Positions 52,055-62,504 of a stretch of 64,000 nt of DNA are shown one piece after another. Under the pieces are notes generated by a model. The model did no database searches, was not told the DNA's origin, and saw nothing but the letters and a program-made list of their open reading frames with translations. How positions within the stretch are numbered: the stretch's first letter is position 1; each line of letters opens with the position of its first letter. Both the position numbers and the translations under genes were made by a program. The DNA lies in the NCBI GenBank assembly GCA_009746045.1, contig RPFO01000061.1, positions 1 to 64,000 on the forward strand. The letters run 5' to 3'. Source of the DNA: Mesostigma viride (Eukaryota; Streptophyta; Mesostigmatophyceae; Mesostigmatales; Mesostigmataceae).

Positions 52055-52816
52055 ATGAGTAGTTTGAAGACACAATCACCTTTACCCCCTACTAATCAAG
52101 GTGCAAGCAATCCGTCATCATCTCTTGAACCCATTACTAGGGAAGGTGCCGAGATAGCTACCCATACTCCACGGCGTCAACTTGATTTCAACCGTACTTC
52201 TATGTCTGAAGTGAGGCGGGCCTCGTTGTCCGTCGGGCCCAAGTTTTCTGTCATTGCGTCTGGACTACAACCAGGCGAGCCATCTCTCACTGGCGTGCCG
52301 GGTCGAGGAAACGGGTCGCTGTCGCCCAGGATCCTGAGTGAACGAACTCCGGTGCCTAGTGCATCATCATCGTTTCTTTTTCCTGTTAATACCACGCCAG
52401 GACGAGGCGGGGCCCGATTAGCAGCAGATCGCCTCTCAGCAGCAAAGATCAGGCTACAACAAGATGAACAACACGCAGCAATGTATAGAAAGATGGTGGA
52501 GGAGGTGGAACAGGATGTGGGAAGATTACGTCAGAGGATTGCGGATGAGGAGGCGGCCATGCGTGAGATGGTTGCTGGAGTGGGGAGAGAGGCTCCTAGG
52601 ATGGGTGACAGAGGGGTTCTACCTTATCACGCCACAGTTGCTACGGGGAATGTGACGCAGGATAGTGAGAAACAGGATCCCTCGCAGACGACATTGGTCA
52701 CCTTCACCACGCCCGCCAGCGACGTCCCTGTGACCGTCACTCTGCCGCCACATCAAGGTTCAGCTCCGCCTTTTCCAAAAATTGAATCTGTAGACAAGCT
52801 TTCTATGACCAATTAA
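52055..52816 (+). CDS. Gypsy-2 gag N-terminal region
   Basis: 253 codons from ATG; Ser/Pro-rich first half, then a predicted coiled coil (AAKIRLQQDEQHAAMYRKMV and following) and a Thr/Pro-rich end. The position after the PBS and before a capsid-like segment supports gag; on its own it would be unrecognisable. Confidence 0.6.
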   Translation: MSSLKTQSPLPPTNQGASNPSSSLEPITREGAEIATHTPRRQLDFNRTSMSEVRRASLSVGPKFSVIASGLQPGEPSLTGVPGRGNGSLSPRILSERTPVPSASSSFLFPVNTTPGRGGARLAADRLSAAKIRLQQDEQHAAMYRKMVEEVEQDVGRLRQRIADEEAAMREMVAGVGREAPRMGDRGVLPYHATVATGNVTQDSEKQDPSQTTLVTFTTPASDVPVTVTLPPHQGSAPPFPKIESVDKLSMTN

Positions 52817-52829
52817 TCTTACTCACCGC

Positions 52830-53329
52830 AGTTTCGATCATTGCTCTACTCGATTTCAGGATGTGTTCGCTATCCATTTCGCCAATTACTATGGCAAGAG
52901 AGCGGAAGAACGACTTTCCCTGGATATCCAGAAGAAAATTAATGGTCCGTCAGCGAATGAGCGACAGTGGATCAGACAGGTTTGACGAGTTTTTACGTTC
53001 CCCAGCTGGTAACAATTGCCAGGATTTACCCTCCGTCATGCTGTCTTTTCGACGCTTCTTGCTTCCCCAGGACCAGCTTCGTCTGGACAGGGATGCTTTA
53101 GCCAACTGTACACAGGCGGGTTTGACGTTACCACAATACGTGGAGACGTAGTTTACCAACCTCAGGGCGAAGATCCCTCAGTGCTCTGACGCTGAAGCTC
53201 TGCACAGGTTTCTCCACGGGCTCTCTCCTCAAGTCAGGGTGGATATTGACAAGCACTTCTCCCCCCACGACTACGTCGAGTGGAAATGGGACACCGTGCT
53301 GTCATATGCTCTCACGCTGTGTCGTGTAC
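52830..53329 (+). pseudogene. Gypsy-2 gag capsid segment, broken
   Basis: Pieces in different frames: FAIHFANYYGKRAEERL, LTLPQYVET then a stop (TAG), then NLRAKIPQCSDAEALHRFLH and GLSPQVRVDIDKHFSPHDY. They fit the helical retrotransposon gag domain. Ends at the U element. Confidence 0.7.
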
Positions 53330-55511
53330 TCGGTTTTCTCTGAATATAGTTTAATTAACGCATGCGGGAAAGATAAGGCCGCCATGCCTTGGCCTGGATG
53401 TGGAAGGCTGTCTGCGACATGGGCTGACTAATTCGATCTGTACAAAGGGTTTCCTGCTCGCCCGAATTTTCCTTGGATGACCCGGTTGTTTATAAGGGTC
53501 GGTGGCTATTAATTAGCGGTCCGAGAAAATTAATTGTAGGTTTTATACGACTTCACTTGCAAAGATTCGTGTTTGGTTGCACCAGCTGAGGTTAGGTGGG
53601 GACCTGTAGGGTCGGCTGGTTGCTTACCGAATCTTTGGCTGATTTGGGTTATTTAGTGAGTCGTGATTAATTATTGTATAGTGGATTCGGACCGGCCCAA
53701 GGGGTCGATGGGCGCGTTTTATGGTTGTCAGTCTTGGGAACCTTGTACAACTACCTGTACGGTTAACGCACTAGCCTGGGGGTGCGTGGCCACGCTGTTT
53801 GTAGTGGCGTTTTCAGCACTGTTCAGGCCGGTGTGTGACGCATGCCGGTGTTAATTAATTTAGGATGATGTCAGCTTGTGTGTCGGCGGGCCATGCCTTA
53901 AGCAAGCTAGGCAGGCAATGATCCGCAATTGTTTCTTTCAGAATGGCGGCAATGGCCGCCTGTGCAAAATTGCACATTCTAGCGCGGGTTGCATCTGTCT
54001 TGTAGCCGAGGCAGATGGTGGCACAACCGCTAAGTTGTTCGACCAAGCATAGTATAGTTGGTCGTGCAACGGAAAGAAAATTTAAATTTACCCCCATGTC
54101 GTTTTCCCCGGCTGCGGGTCTTTTTGACATGGGCGAAGGATGGGGCGCTACTCCGGCGGTTTGGCCAGCTTCGGCGGAGCTGTTTATAAGGTTCTAAAAC
54201 AGCTCTAGTGTCACATCGCAGGCTTGCCACCTTGCGATGGTGCGTGGGACGTGACCTGGACTCAAAAGGTCCCGAACCAGGTTCCTGTCAGCAACGACCT
54301 TTTTTTGTCATAAAATATTTTTTGTGGCGGCAGGTCAGTTGTCCAGCTGCCCCTGCCGAGGAGGGGTGGTTGGGGACAATAGGAGCCGCGCGAGAGTTGC
54401 GCTCCGAAGCTAGAAATTTCCCTATTGCGAGACTCGAGTTGGGGAGGGCGTCTCAGGGAGGCGAGGCTACGCCAGACCTTTGTCGTTCCTTTTCGTCTCA
54501 GCACCTGCTGCGCGGCTCAGTCTATTATGGTGTCGTAAAACCTCTTTCCTTTTTGGACGGTTCCGGAATTGCGAAATGCTGGCTCTTTTTGAGGGCTTGC
54601 TTTTGGGGTGGTCACCGGCTTGTGTCGCATTGTAACCAGCGGGCCCCTGCGGGGGTTAATATAGCCTAGCGCGGGCTGAGTCGCCATTTAAGATGTTGCG
54701 ACACGCTCTTTCGCGCACGGTGGTCATGAGTTTAATCGGCGCAATGGGGTTGGCGCCAGGGGGGGTAATTGGGTGGAGGCTTCTTGCTTCCGCGTGCGGA
54801 TTGAGAAACCTTAAGGCCACTGTTAACTGCTGCATTTGTGGCAGGGCTCCACTTATTGTATTCAATCAAATGCTGGTCTTCTTGGGAGCTGAGTGATCTT
54901 AATCGGTTTTCTCTGAATATAGTTTAATTAACGCATGCGGGAAAGATAAGGCCGCCATGCCTTGGCCTGGATGTGGAAGGCTGTCTGCGACATGGGCTGA
55001 CTAATTCGATCTGTACAAAGGGTTTCCTGCTCGCCCGAATTTTCCTTGGATGACCCGGTTGTTTATAAGGGTCGGTGGCTATTAATTAGCGGTCCGAGAA
55101 AATTAATTGTAGGTTTTATACGACTTCACTTGCAAAGATTCGTGTTTGGTTGCACCAGCTGAGGTTAGGTGGGGACCTGTAGGGTCGGCTGGTTGCTTAC
55201 CGAATCTTTGGCTGATTTGGGTTATTTAGTGAGTCGTGATTAATTATTGTATAGTGGATTCGGACCGGCCCAAGGGGTCGATGGGCGCGTTTTATGGTTG
55301 TCAGTCTTGGGAACCTTGTACAACTACCTGTACGGTTAACGCACTAGCCTGGGGGTGCGTGGCCACGCTGTTTGTAGTGGCGTTTTCAGCACTGTTCAGG
55401 CCGGTGTGTGACGCATGCCGGTGTTAATTAATTTAGGATGATGTCAGCTTGTGTGTCGGCGGGCCATGCCTTAAGCAAGCTAGGCAGGCAATGATCCGCA
55501 ATTGTTTCTTT
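53330..55511. mobile_element. U element, locus 2, inside Gypsy-2 gag
   Basis: A1 53330-53938 and A2 54903-55511, about 609 bp each, offset 1573 bp, with about 964 bp between. Nearly identical to 31441-33635. A2 ends at ATTGTTTCTTT, the same base at which A2 ends at locus 1. There is no B2 block here. No clear target duplication (left ..GTGTAC, right TCCCCC..). Confidence 0.7.
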
Positions 55512-55711
55512 TCCCCCAAGTGGGAGCCCCCTGCAGCTAGGTCCCCAAGCATCCTCTGTCAATTAGACGCCCCTGAACCAGTTGAACTCTGTGTTGGAGG
55601 AGCTCAATGCCCTGGAGCAGTCCAAGGGGGCCTGCTTCACATGTGGTCAGCTAGGGCACTTGGCACGGGATTGCCCCAAGAGAGACCAGTTTCCTGTCGA
55701 CACCAAGGGCC
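55512..55711 (+). pseudogene. Gypsy-2 gag CCHC knuckle segment
   Basis: NQLNSVLEELNALEQS leads into CFTCGQLGHLARDC (C-x2-C-x4-H-x4-C) near 55634. This is the continuation of gag after the U element; an in-frame stop precedes it. Confidence 0.78.
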
Positions 55712-55716
55712 CCCAA

Positions 55717-56236
55717 AGTTATTCTAGGGCTTCAGGCCTAGACTATCTGTACACGTGGCGTTGTCTCCGTCTCCCAAGTGGGATACGGACCTGGACGGTG
55801 GTGTAGTACACTGGACAGATCTCTACTAGGTTTTAGATCCGCACGTGCCATGTTGGGCACGTGGGTGCTAGATATTAGCACTGAGATCTGTAGGGCACAC
55901 GCACGTGGTACTCACGTGGTAGGGTTTATGAGCTGTGAGGCAGACCACAAGGTGGGCTGCAGTGCTAGTCCTGTACGGAGGTCCTAGGGGAGGTCCAGGA
56001 CCATCCACGTAGTGCTGTTAGGCAGTCGTTGCCTGTGGGCATCGTATCAGTCCTAGCTGGAGTAGATCTAGCTGGACGGAGCCAGCACCTCATTGGTTAG
56101 CACTAGTGCAGGATAGCTAGGTTACCCTAACCTACGTGCCCATGCAATCCAGCTTGGCAAGCTTGCATGGATTGATATATGCCAGCCATTGCATAATCAA
56201 ACACACGTTCGCATCCAACACACACGTGCATTAACT
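55717..56236 (+). repeat. Left terminal direct repeat (520 bp)
   Basis: Differs from the right copy by about ten substitutions and small indels (for example GGTTTTAG versus GGGCCGGTTTAG). Confidence 0.85.
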
Positions 56237-56290
56237 TGCATTGTTAAAACTCTCAGTTTTACACACTATACTTTCATTCTACTCACAACA

Positions 56291-57754
56291 ATGTCGAACA
56301 TGTCGGACAATGAGGGTTCTTCCTCGTCTAGTCTCTCGGCTTCGTCCGAAGATATGGACTACCGTGCCGCCCTGCGGGGCAGGCAGGAGAGAGGCGACCA
56401 TGCTGGCAGCGATGCCGGCAGTGGTCGGGAGTCCTCTGATGAGGACCCGCGTTACATTGGTCCGCTGGCGCCGAAGCCGCCAGTGTACAATGTATGGCGG
56501 CCAAAGGTGCCGCGTGCAGAAGGGGCTGCAGAAGGGCAGCCCACTGCGCCCGAACTGGCAACGGGGCCGGGGAGGGTGGTCCAGCATTTGGGGGATTTTC
56601 CCTCAGATGGCTACGACGAAGACGAGGACTTCGTCGACCTTGAGCTTCCCGCGGACAAGGCGAAGCGCGAGGAGAAGCTGCGCCGGGAGGCCGAACGTGT
56701 TCGGGAGGAGGCACAGCTGCGCCGGGAGCTGGAGCAGCAGCGCGAGCTGGAAGCGCAGCGAGAAGCGCAGCTGCGGGCAGAGAGCGACATGGACAGGCGA
56801 GCCCGGGAGCTCGCGGAACGCCAACGCGGGGAGCGGGACCGGGTGGCGAGGGCGGGCTTGCGCGCGGGCGCGGCAGGTGAGCGCGAGGCGCCTCCTTACG
56901 TGCTGCGTAAGAAAAGCGAGCTGTTTACCTTCTCTCGCCGGCGCACCGCTCGCCACTTTCAGCGCGTGGCGGGCGAGGTCTTGCAGGAGACGGATTCCTC
57001 GGTCTCCATGTTGGATGGGGAGCGAGGTGAGGACCTGGTTCTGATGGACCCGGCCATGGTCGAGGCGGAGCGACAGGCCAAGATTGAGTATGCCCGACAC
57101 TGCCAGCGCAAGGCGAAGAGGGCGATGGCCAGGTCCATGGCGGAGAATAGCCAGGAGCGGGAGCGTGCGGCCCGGGAGGCGCAGCACAGGGAGCTGCGAC
57201 GGCTGCGGGCGAAGGCGCACGCAGCAACGGAGAAGACCAGGCGCCACCAGGCTCGCTTGGAGGCGGCAATGCGGCGGTCGCAGGCGGAGATGGCGGCGAT
57301 GGTGGGCCCGGCCCGGAGGGAGCGGGAGGCCCGGCTGGCACGGAAGAGCCGGAGGAATGCACGCGCCCTGGACAGGCGCATGCGCAAGGAGGAGCGGGCA
57401 CTCCGCCGGTACCAGGAGGCAGCCCGGACCTGGGCGCTGCAGGGCGAATTTGGCGATGCCATTCGCTTTGAGCGCGGTTTGGCGCCCCACGAGCCGGTGC
57501 CAGAAGACGCGGTCATGGAGTTCCTTCGTGCACCGCAGCCAGCACGAGCAAGGCGAGGAGCGGCATTGCTGCAGGCGCGCCAGCGAGTAATCGCTGGTGC
57601 AGACACCCCTTACCCACCACCCCCCACACCCACACACCCCGTGCAGACCGACACGGACCGCGAGCTGGATCGCATTGCAGCACTGCTATACACCAGGAGC
57701 TGGATGCAGCGGAGGCCAGCCCGGCCAAGCGGGCGCGGGCAGCTGAAGCAGTAG
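56291..57754 (+). CDS. Large charged coiled-coil protein of the AGTT element
   Basis: 487 residues from the ATG at 56291 (MSNMSDNEGSSSSSL); an earlier in-frame ATG at 56189 lies in the terminal repeat and is less likely. The Ser/Asp-rich N-terminus is followed by DEDEDFVDLELP, then about 300 residues of Arg/Glu/Ala-rich helix (KREEKLRREAERVREEAQLR and so on). A one-base shift near 57690 would extend the coding sequence (HQELDAAEASPAKRARAA..) to about 57905. No retroviral-type domain is recognised. It may be a gag replacement that packages the RNA, or a captured host gene. GC content is much higher than in the terminal repeats. Confidence 0.6.
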   Translation: MSNMSDNEGSSSSSLSASSEDMDYRAALRGRQERGDHAGSDAGSGRESSDEDPRYIGPLAPKPPVYNVWRPKVPRAEGAAEGQPTAPELATGPGRVVQHLGDFPSDGYDEDEDFVDLELPADKAKREEKLRREAERVREEAQLRRELEQQRELEAQREAQLRAESDMDRRARELAERQRGERDRVARAGLRAGAAGEREAPPYVLRKKSELFTFSRRRTARHFQRVAGEVLQETDSSVSMLDGERGEDLVLMDPAMVEAERQAKIEYARHCQRKAKRAMARSMAENSQERERAAREAQHRELRRLRAKAHAATEKTRRHQARLEAAMRRSQAEMAAMVGPARREREARLARKSRRNARALDRRMRKEERALRRYQEAARTWALQGEFGDAIRFERGLAPHEPVPEDAVMEFLRAPQPARARRGAALLQARQRVIAGADTPYPPPPTPTHPVQTDTDRELDRIAALLYTRSWMQRRPARPSGRGQLKQ

Positions 57755-57950
57755 AGCAGCTGCTCAGGGCCGCCAAGAAGGTTCGCCAAGGAAAGTGGCA
57801 GGAGGGGTGTGGACCATCGTCTTCACACCAGCGGTCGCATCCAGAGGAGGATGGCGACGAGGGTAGGGACGGGGGAGCACCAGGGGGGGGTGGCACCCTC
57901 AATTAAGCACCGGGGGTATGGCGGGTGGCAACAACGCTGGAGCGTCAACC

Positions 57951-58012
57951 CAGCAGCAGCAGCCGCCGCAGCAACAGCAACAGCAGCAGCAGCAGCAGCA
58001 GCAGCGGCGGCG

Positions 58013-58044
<32 letters not shown>

Positions 58045-58045
58045 C

Positions 58046-58086
<41 letters not shown>

Positions 58087-58092
58087 CCCAAC
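57951..58092 (+). repeat. CAG/CAA repeat (poly-Q in one frame)
   Basis: Imperfect (CAG)n/(CAA)n, open in all three frames (Q, S/N or A/T runs). The frame from 57918 would give a Q-rich protein of 109 codons. Confidence 0.85.
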
Positions 58093-58254
58093 CTCAATCG
58101 ACAGTCGCTGTCCCACAGCGACCCAGGTTTGATGCATCTCTTTCAGTGTCCTGGTTGTCCCTGTGGGGAACCTTGTTTAAAAGCAGTAGGTTGGCATATG
58201 AGTGGGTTGTGGGAAGAGTCTTCCCCTCACTCCCCAAAGAAAAGTAATAATGGG

Positions 58255-58781
58255 AGTTATTCTAGGGCTTCAGGCCTAGACTATCTGTACACGTGGCGTT
58301 TTCTCCGTCTCCCAAGTGTGATACGGACCTGGACGGTGGTGTAGTATAGTGGACAGATCTCTACTAGGGCCGGTTTAGATCCGTGCGTGCCATGTTGGGC
58401 ACGTGGGTGCTAGATATTAGCACTGAGATCTGTAGGGCACACGCACGTGATACTCACGTGGTAGGGTTTATTATGAGCTGTGAGGCAGACCACAAGGTGG
58501 GCTGCAGTGCTAGTCCTGTACGGAGGTCCTAGGGGAGGTCCAGGACCATCCACGTAGTGCTGTTAGGCAGTCGTTGCCTGTGGGCATCGTATCAGTCCTA
58601 GCTGGAGTAGATCTAGCTGGACGGAGCCAGCACCTCATTGGTTAGCACTAGTGCAGGATAGCTAGGTTACCCTAACCTACGTGCCCATGCAATCCAGCTT
58701 GGCAAGCTTGCATGGATTGATATATGCCAGCCATTGCATAATCAAACACACGTTCGCATCCAACACACACGTGCATTAACT
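58255..58781 (+). repeat. Right terminal direct repeat (527 bp)
   Basis: See 55717-56236; followed directly by the CCCAA duplicate. Confidence 0.85.
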
Positions 58782-58786
58782 CCCAA

Positions 58787-59089
58787 GGGGTGCTTCCCTT
58801 CACCAGACCATCCATCCTACCTCCTGGGGTGAACCAGAGCGACCACAGGATGCAGCCTGGGTTCAGACCCAACTTCCAGGCATCGGGCAGGGGACCATTC
58901 CAGCCCAGGGGGTTCAGCAGACAAGACAGGCGGAGGATGGTCAACGCCCTGTGGCATCTTCTAGCGGAGGAGGAGGATGGAGATGGGGAGGAGGACAACC
59001 TAGAGGAGCAGCAGGTGCAGCTTCCAGTCGGGGGCTCGTCTTCAGACCACCCCCCTGAGTTGCCAAAAAACTACTGGAGTCCCCAGTGA
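58787..59089 (+). pseudogene. Gypsy-2 gag C-terminal tail
   Basis: FTRPSILPPGVNQSDHRMQP to the stop after NYWSPQ; Pro/Gly-rich linker, acidic EEEDGDGEEDN patch. Follows on from the zinc-knuckle segment when the AGTT element is removed. Confidence 0.55.
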
Positions 59090-59101
59090 CTACGTCCAGC
59101 T

Positions 59102-59623
59102 GTGGAGTTAACTGGTTTGCCTGCTGTGCATGTTCGCCCCGTGAACAACCTGTCTGCCTCTGATTCTTCCACCTCGTTGGGCCCTCCTATTCCCAGTCAG
59201 CTTTTGAAGTTTCAAGTTAGGCTGCTGAACGTGCCAGTCCCTTTGGCTCAGCCTTTATGTCTCTTCATGATTGACTCTGGTGCAGGGAGTAACTACATCT
59301 CTACTTCCCTGGTGCAGGAGCTGCATTTGCCAGTCCTTCCTCACCCTGTGCCTGTCAGGGTCCAATATTCTGATGGTAGGCAAAGTAACTCACCTGGCTA
59401 CGTGCAACTGATTTTCCAAGTGTGCCCATTTCAAACCTTGTTGTCAGTCACAGCAGACGTCATTCCACTCACTGCTGCTGATGTGATTCTGGGGATGCCA
59501 TGCCGGTTGGAGTCTGCTAATCCTGCTATCTTGTGGCCTGAGAAGGTGGTGCAGTTTCAGGATGGGTCAGTGTGGGACGCCACCACAGTGGTAAAGGGGG
59601 GAGAAAGACCAGCCGGCCACTGA
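59102..59623 (+). CDS. Gypsy-2 aspartic protease
   Basis: LFMIDSGAGSNYIS (catalytic D-S-G) near 59262, RVQYSDGRQSNSPG, and TAADVILGMPC near 59478 form a full retropepsin fold of about 110 residues, similar in order to the Gypsy-1 protease. Open frame of 173 codons ending GGERPAGH. Would mature gag-pol in particles if the rest of pol were intact. Confidence 0.8.
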   Translation: MELTGLPAVHVRPVNNLSASDSSTSLGPPIPSQLLKFQVRLLNVPVPLAQPLCLFMIDSGAGSNYISTSLVQELHLPVLPHPVPVRVQYSDGRQSNSPGYVQLIFQVCPFQTLLSVTADVIPLTAADVILGMPCRLESANPAILWPEKVVQFQDGSVWDATTVVKGGERPAGH

Positions 59624-59799
59624 GTGCTGTTCTACCAATGAGGCTGTCAATGATGGGAGAGGGGTTGCAGGTGCCAAGGAAGACGCCAAGGTGCGCCTTC
59701 ACTGGAGGAGAAGCGTGCAGCATTACTTATGTGTGGTCTGCCAAGCACACCCTATCTTATCTGGCTACCTACCCAGTGGACCACATCGCGATGGGTTTC

Positions 59800-60205
59800 G
59801 CTGTCACTGATGGTTTTCTTGGGACTTGTGTGTTTTTCTCCGTTTTTTGGGTCCTTGTGTTTTTCTCAGTTTTTTGGGTCCTTGTGGTATTCTCAGTTTT
59901 CTCGGATCGTTGGGTTTCCCTGAGAATATTGGACCTGAGAATATTGAGAATATATTCTCAGCTTTTTTCAGTCATTCTCAGGCATAATCTCAGTTATTCT
60001 CACAAAACTGAGAATATTGAGAAAAAACTGAGAATTATTCTCATTTATTCTCATTTATTCTCATTTATTCTCAGATATTCTCTATATTCTCAGAAAACTG
60101 ACAAAAAATTCTCAGATATTCTCAATATTCTCAGATTTTCACAGATTTTTGAGAATATTGAGAATTTTTTGAGAATAATCTGAGAATAAATTTTCAGCCG
60201 AGTTC
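59800..60205 (+). repeat. TGAGA/TCTCA-rich insertion, probably a CACTA-related fragment
   Basis: Dense CTGAGAATATTGAGAA and ATTCTCAG motifs in both orientations. The right edge CAGCCGAGTTCCTAG resembles the CACTA end CCGACTTCCTAGTG (60194-60210). A matching left end was not found. Confidence 0.55.
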
Positions 60206-61130
60206 CTAGATCGTCTTCTTACATCTGGTTCCCAACTCACCCTCTGATGAGACTCATGGCCACACGGTGAATGCTGTGAACCCAGTACCAGCTGTCACAG
60301 AGGAGGAGCAGAGGCTGCATGATGCCCTTTTGGACAGGTTTGCTGCCATCTTTGAAGACAAGATGCCACAGTACCCTCCTGAAGGGCCAATCACCCACGT
60401 CATCAAACTGCTGATGGACGGGGCCAGCCCCCTTTTGTTCCCATGTACAGGATGGGACCAGCAGAGATGGCGGAGCTGAAGGTGATTCTGACAGGGTTGT
60501 TGGAAGCTGGACTCATTCTTCCTGCCAATAGTCCTTTCAGTTCTGGATGTTTGCTGCCAGGTCCCCAAGCATGACGGTGGATGGCGGTTGTGTATTGACT
60601 TGAGGGGCCTGAACAAGGTCACTGTGAAGTCCAAGTACCCACTGCCAAGGATTGATGAGCTACTAGAAAGGACAGCTGGAGCGTGTTACTTCACCAAGTT
60701 TGACCTCAGGCACGCCTTCTGGCAGATCAGGATAGCCACAGAAGACATTCCCAAAACTGCATTCTCCACACCATGGGGTCAGTTTCAGTGGACTGTGATG
60801 CCAATGGGGGCCTCTAACAGCCCAGCTATACTATGCAGATGTTTGTGAATGCTATCTTTGGCCATCTGACAGGGAACTCACTGCCTCAAGTCTCCCCTGA
60901 TCTCAGGAATCCCAGGTTCAAGGATGCATTGCCCACTTGTGTGATCCTGCAAGACCTGTGTTCAGGACCTGCGTGGTGGCCTACATGGACGACATTCTGG
61001 TGCATTCAAGGACCTTCAAGGAGCATCTGGAGAACGTGGAGGAGGTTCTGAAGATCATCCAGCAGTATCATTTGTCCGTCAAGAGGTCTAAGGTGGAGTG
61101 GGGGCATGAGGTGGGGTTTCTGGGGTACAG
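60206..61130 (+). pseudogene. Gypsy-2 reverse transcriptase, frameshifted
   Basis: Linker EEEQRLHDALLDRFAAIFED, then broken finger motifs, then DLRGLNKVTVKSKYPLPRID from 60594, TKFDLRHAFWQIRI (first Asp) near 60695, TVMPMGASNSPA, and YMDDILVHS near 60984 in another frame, ending WGHEVGFLGY. At least three shifts. No RNase H follows. Confidence 0.82.
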
Positions 61131-61521
61131 TAGTTAACGCCAAGCGCATTGGCGTGTTCCTGATTCGGCATATCTCTACGATTCCAGCGGCACCGGAACG
61201 AGTTCATTCCGACAAGTATATCAAGAAAGTTATGGCGTTCCGACTTCCCGGTCGCGCGCGAGCGCGAGCCGGCTGTTCTTCCAAGTCTTGCGTAAATATG
61301 TGCCGACGGCATATGGGGTCGACAGTAATTCCTGGGCTGACAGGAATTAGGTGCTGTACCTACGACGGTATTGGATTAATACGTCGTACGTAGGAACCTT
61401 AACCTGTGGTCTGTTGGTACCGCAGGCTTAGTCCTGGACTATTGGGTGCAGACGCAATAGTTACTGTGTAGACTGTACTCTGTGGTCACTGTACCTGTAT
61501 GGCAGACCTAGTGTATATATA
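61131..61521. other. Unassigned sequence after the RT break
   Basis: Contains an inverted CCTACGAC..GTCGTACGTAGG near 61360-61395. No coding feature seen. Confidence 0.4.
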
Positions 61522-62058
61522 TGCGGGCTTCAAAGTGCCGGACGGCAGGCGGTACCACCATTCCGTGGCAGCTTGGCCCAGTTTGCTACCGGCTGGCACA
61601 CGTTTTCAGTGAATTTTGGGCTCCAGATTTAAATGCAACGTGCGGTTTGAGGCAGGGGGAAACAGGCGTGGACGATAGGAATTATAGCACCGGCGGGCTT
61701 CAAAGTGCCGGACGGCAGGCGGTACCACCATTCCGTGGCAGCTTGGCCCAGTTTGCTACCGGCTGGCACACGTTTTCAGTGAATTTTGGGCTCCAGATTT
61801 AAATGCAACGTGCGGTTTGAGGCAGGGGAAAACAGGCGTGGGCGATAGGAATTATAGCACCGGCGGGCTTCAAAGTGCCAGACGGCAGGCGGTACCACCA
61901 TTCCGTGGCAGCTTGGCCCAGTTTGCTACCGGCTGGCACACGTTTTCAGTGAATTTTGGGCTCCAGATTTAAATGCAACGTGCGGTTTGAGGCAGGGGAA
62001 AACAGGCGTGGACGATAGGAATTATAGCACCGGCGGGCTTCAAAGTGCCGGACGGCAG
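61522..62058 (+). repeat. 170-bp tandem repeat, about 3.2 copies
   Basis: Units start GGCGGGCTTCAAAGTGCC at 61523, 61693, 61863 and 62033; copies differ by one or two bases. The last is cut after CGGACGGCAG. Confidence 0.93.
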
Positions 62059-62157
62059 CGCGTTGGGGGGCTGCCGCCCCCCAAACCCCCCGCGTGGGGG
62101 GCTCCGCCCCCCACACCCCCCCGCCCCCCCCCTCGGTGGCTGCCACGCCTGCCCTGA

Positions 62158-62499
62158 TTGTTCATGGACGACCCACGACCCCCTTCGCCCAACGGCTCCC
62201 CCGCTCCCCGGTTGGCGCCTCGGCGGTCCTCTCGGCTTGCGGCCCTTCTTGCGGAGGTGGGCGACCCGGCTGCGGGGGGCTCGGGCGCCCCGGTCTCCCC
62301 CTCCTTGGTCTGCGAGGTCTGCCGGAGCGGGCACCGCGGGCACCACATGTTAGTTTGTGATGCTTGCAATTCCGGGTGGCACTTGCAGTGTCTTACTCCC
62401 CGGCTCTACCGGGTCCCGCCGGGCTCCTGGACGTGCCCGCGCTGTCCCCCCCGGCGGGCCCCCGGGCTGCCCTCCCCGCCGGGTGATCCGGCCCCCTGA
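62158..62499 (+). CDS. PHD-finger protein, N-terminal part
   Basis: A complete C4-H-C3 PHD finger is visible: CEVC, MLVCDAC, GWHLQC and WTCPRC, starting near 62309 in a 113-codon frame that stops after GDPAP. PHD fingers bind histone H3 tails or serve as zinc folds in LINE ORF1 and some other retroelement proteins. GC content is about 75 percent, unlike its surroundings. Upstream Pro/Arg-rich sequence and downstream frames suggest the protein continues after a shift. It may be ORF1 of an element whose 3' end is the octamer-array repeat starting at 63467. Confidence 0.65.
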   Translation: MFMDDPRPPSPNGSPAPRLAPRRSSRLAALLAEVGDPAAGGSGAPVSPSLVCEVCRSGHRGHHMLVCDACNSGWHLQCLTPRLYRVPPGSWTCPRCPPRRAPGLPSPPGDPAP

Positions 62500-62504
62500 C
62501 CCGT

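Larger units (their letters stand above)
55717..58781 (+). mobile_element. LTR element with AGTT..AACT termini carrying a coiled-coil ORF
   Basis: Direct repeats 55717-56236 (520 bp) and 58255-58781 (527 bp) about 98 percent alike, with the 5-bp target duplication CCCAA at 55712-55716 and 58782-58786. Termini AGTTA..TAACT are inverted but not TG..CA. The interior has no pol genes. Inserted in Gypsy-2 gag just after the zinc knuckle. Confidence 0.85.
49683..61130 (+). mobile_element. Gypsy-2 LTR retrotransposon, 5' half, multiply interrupted
   Basis: Order: 5' LTR (with LINE-A inside), PBS, gag (with U element and an LTR element inside), protease, a TGAGA-rich tract, reverse transcriptase to just after YMDD. 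The left 5-bp flank is AGGTC. RNase H, integrase and the 3' LTR are not found in the window; sequence changes abruptly after VGFLGY near 61130. Confidence 0.82.

Noticed and set aside
56603-57637. 344-codon - strand ORF opposite the coiled-coil gene
   Set aside because: Shadow ORF caused by high GC and Arg/Glu codon bias on the + strand.
61131-61521. A second LTR of Gypsy-2 after the RT break
   Set aside because: No similarity to 49683-49772 or 51185-51825.
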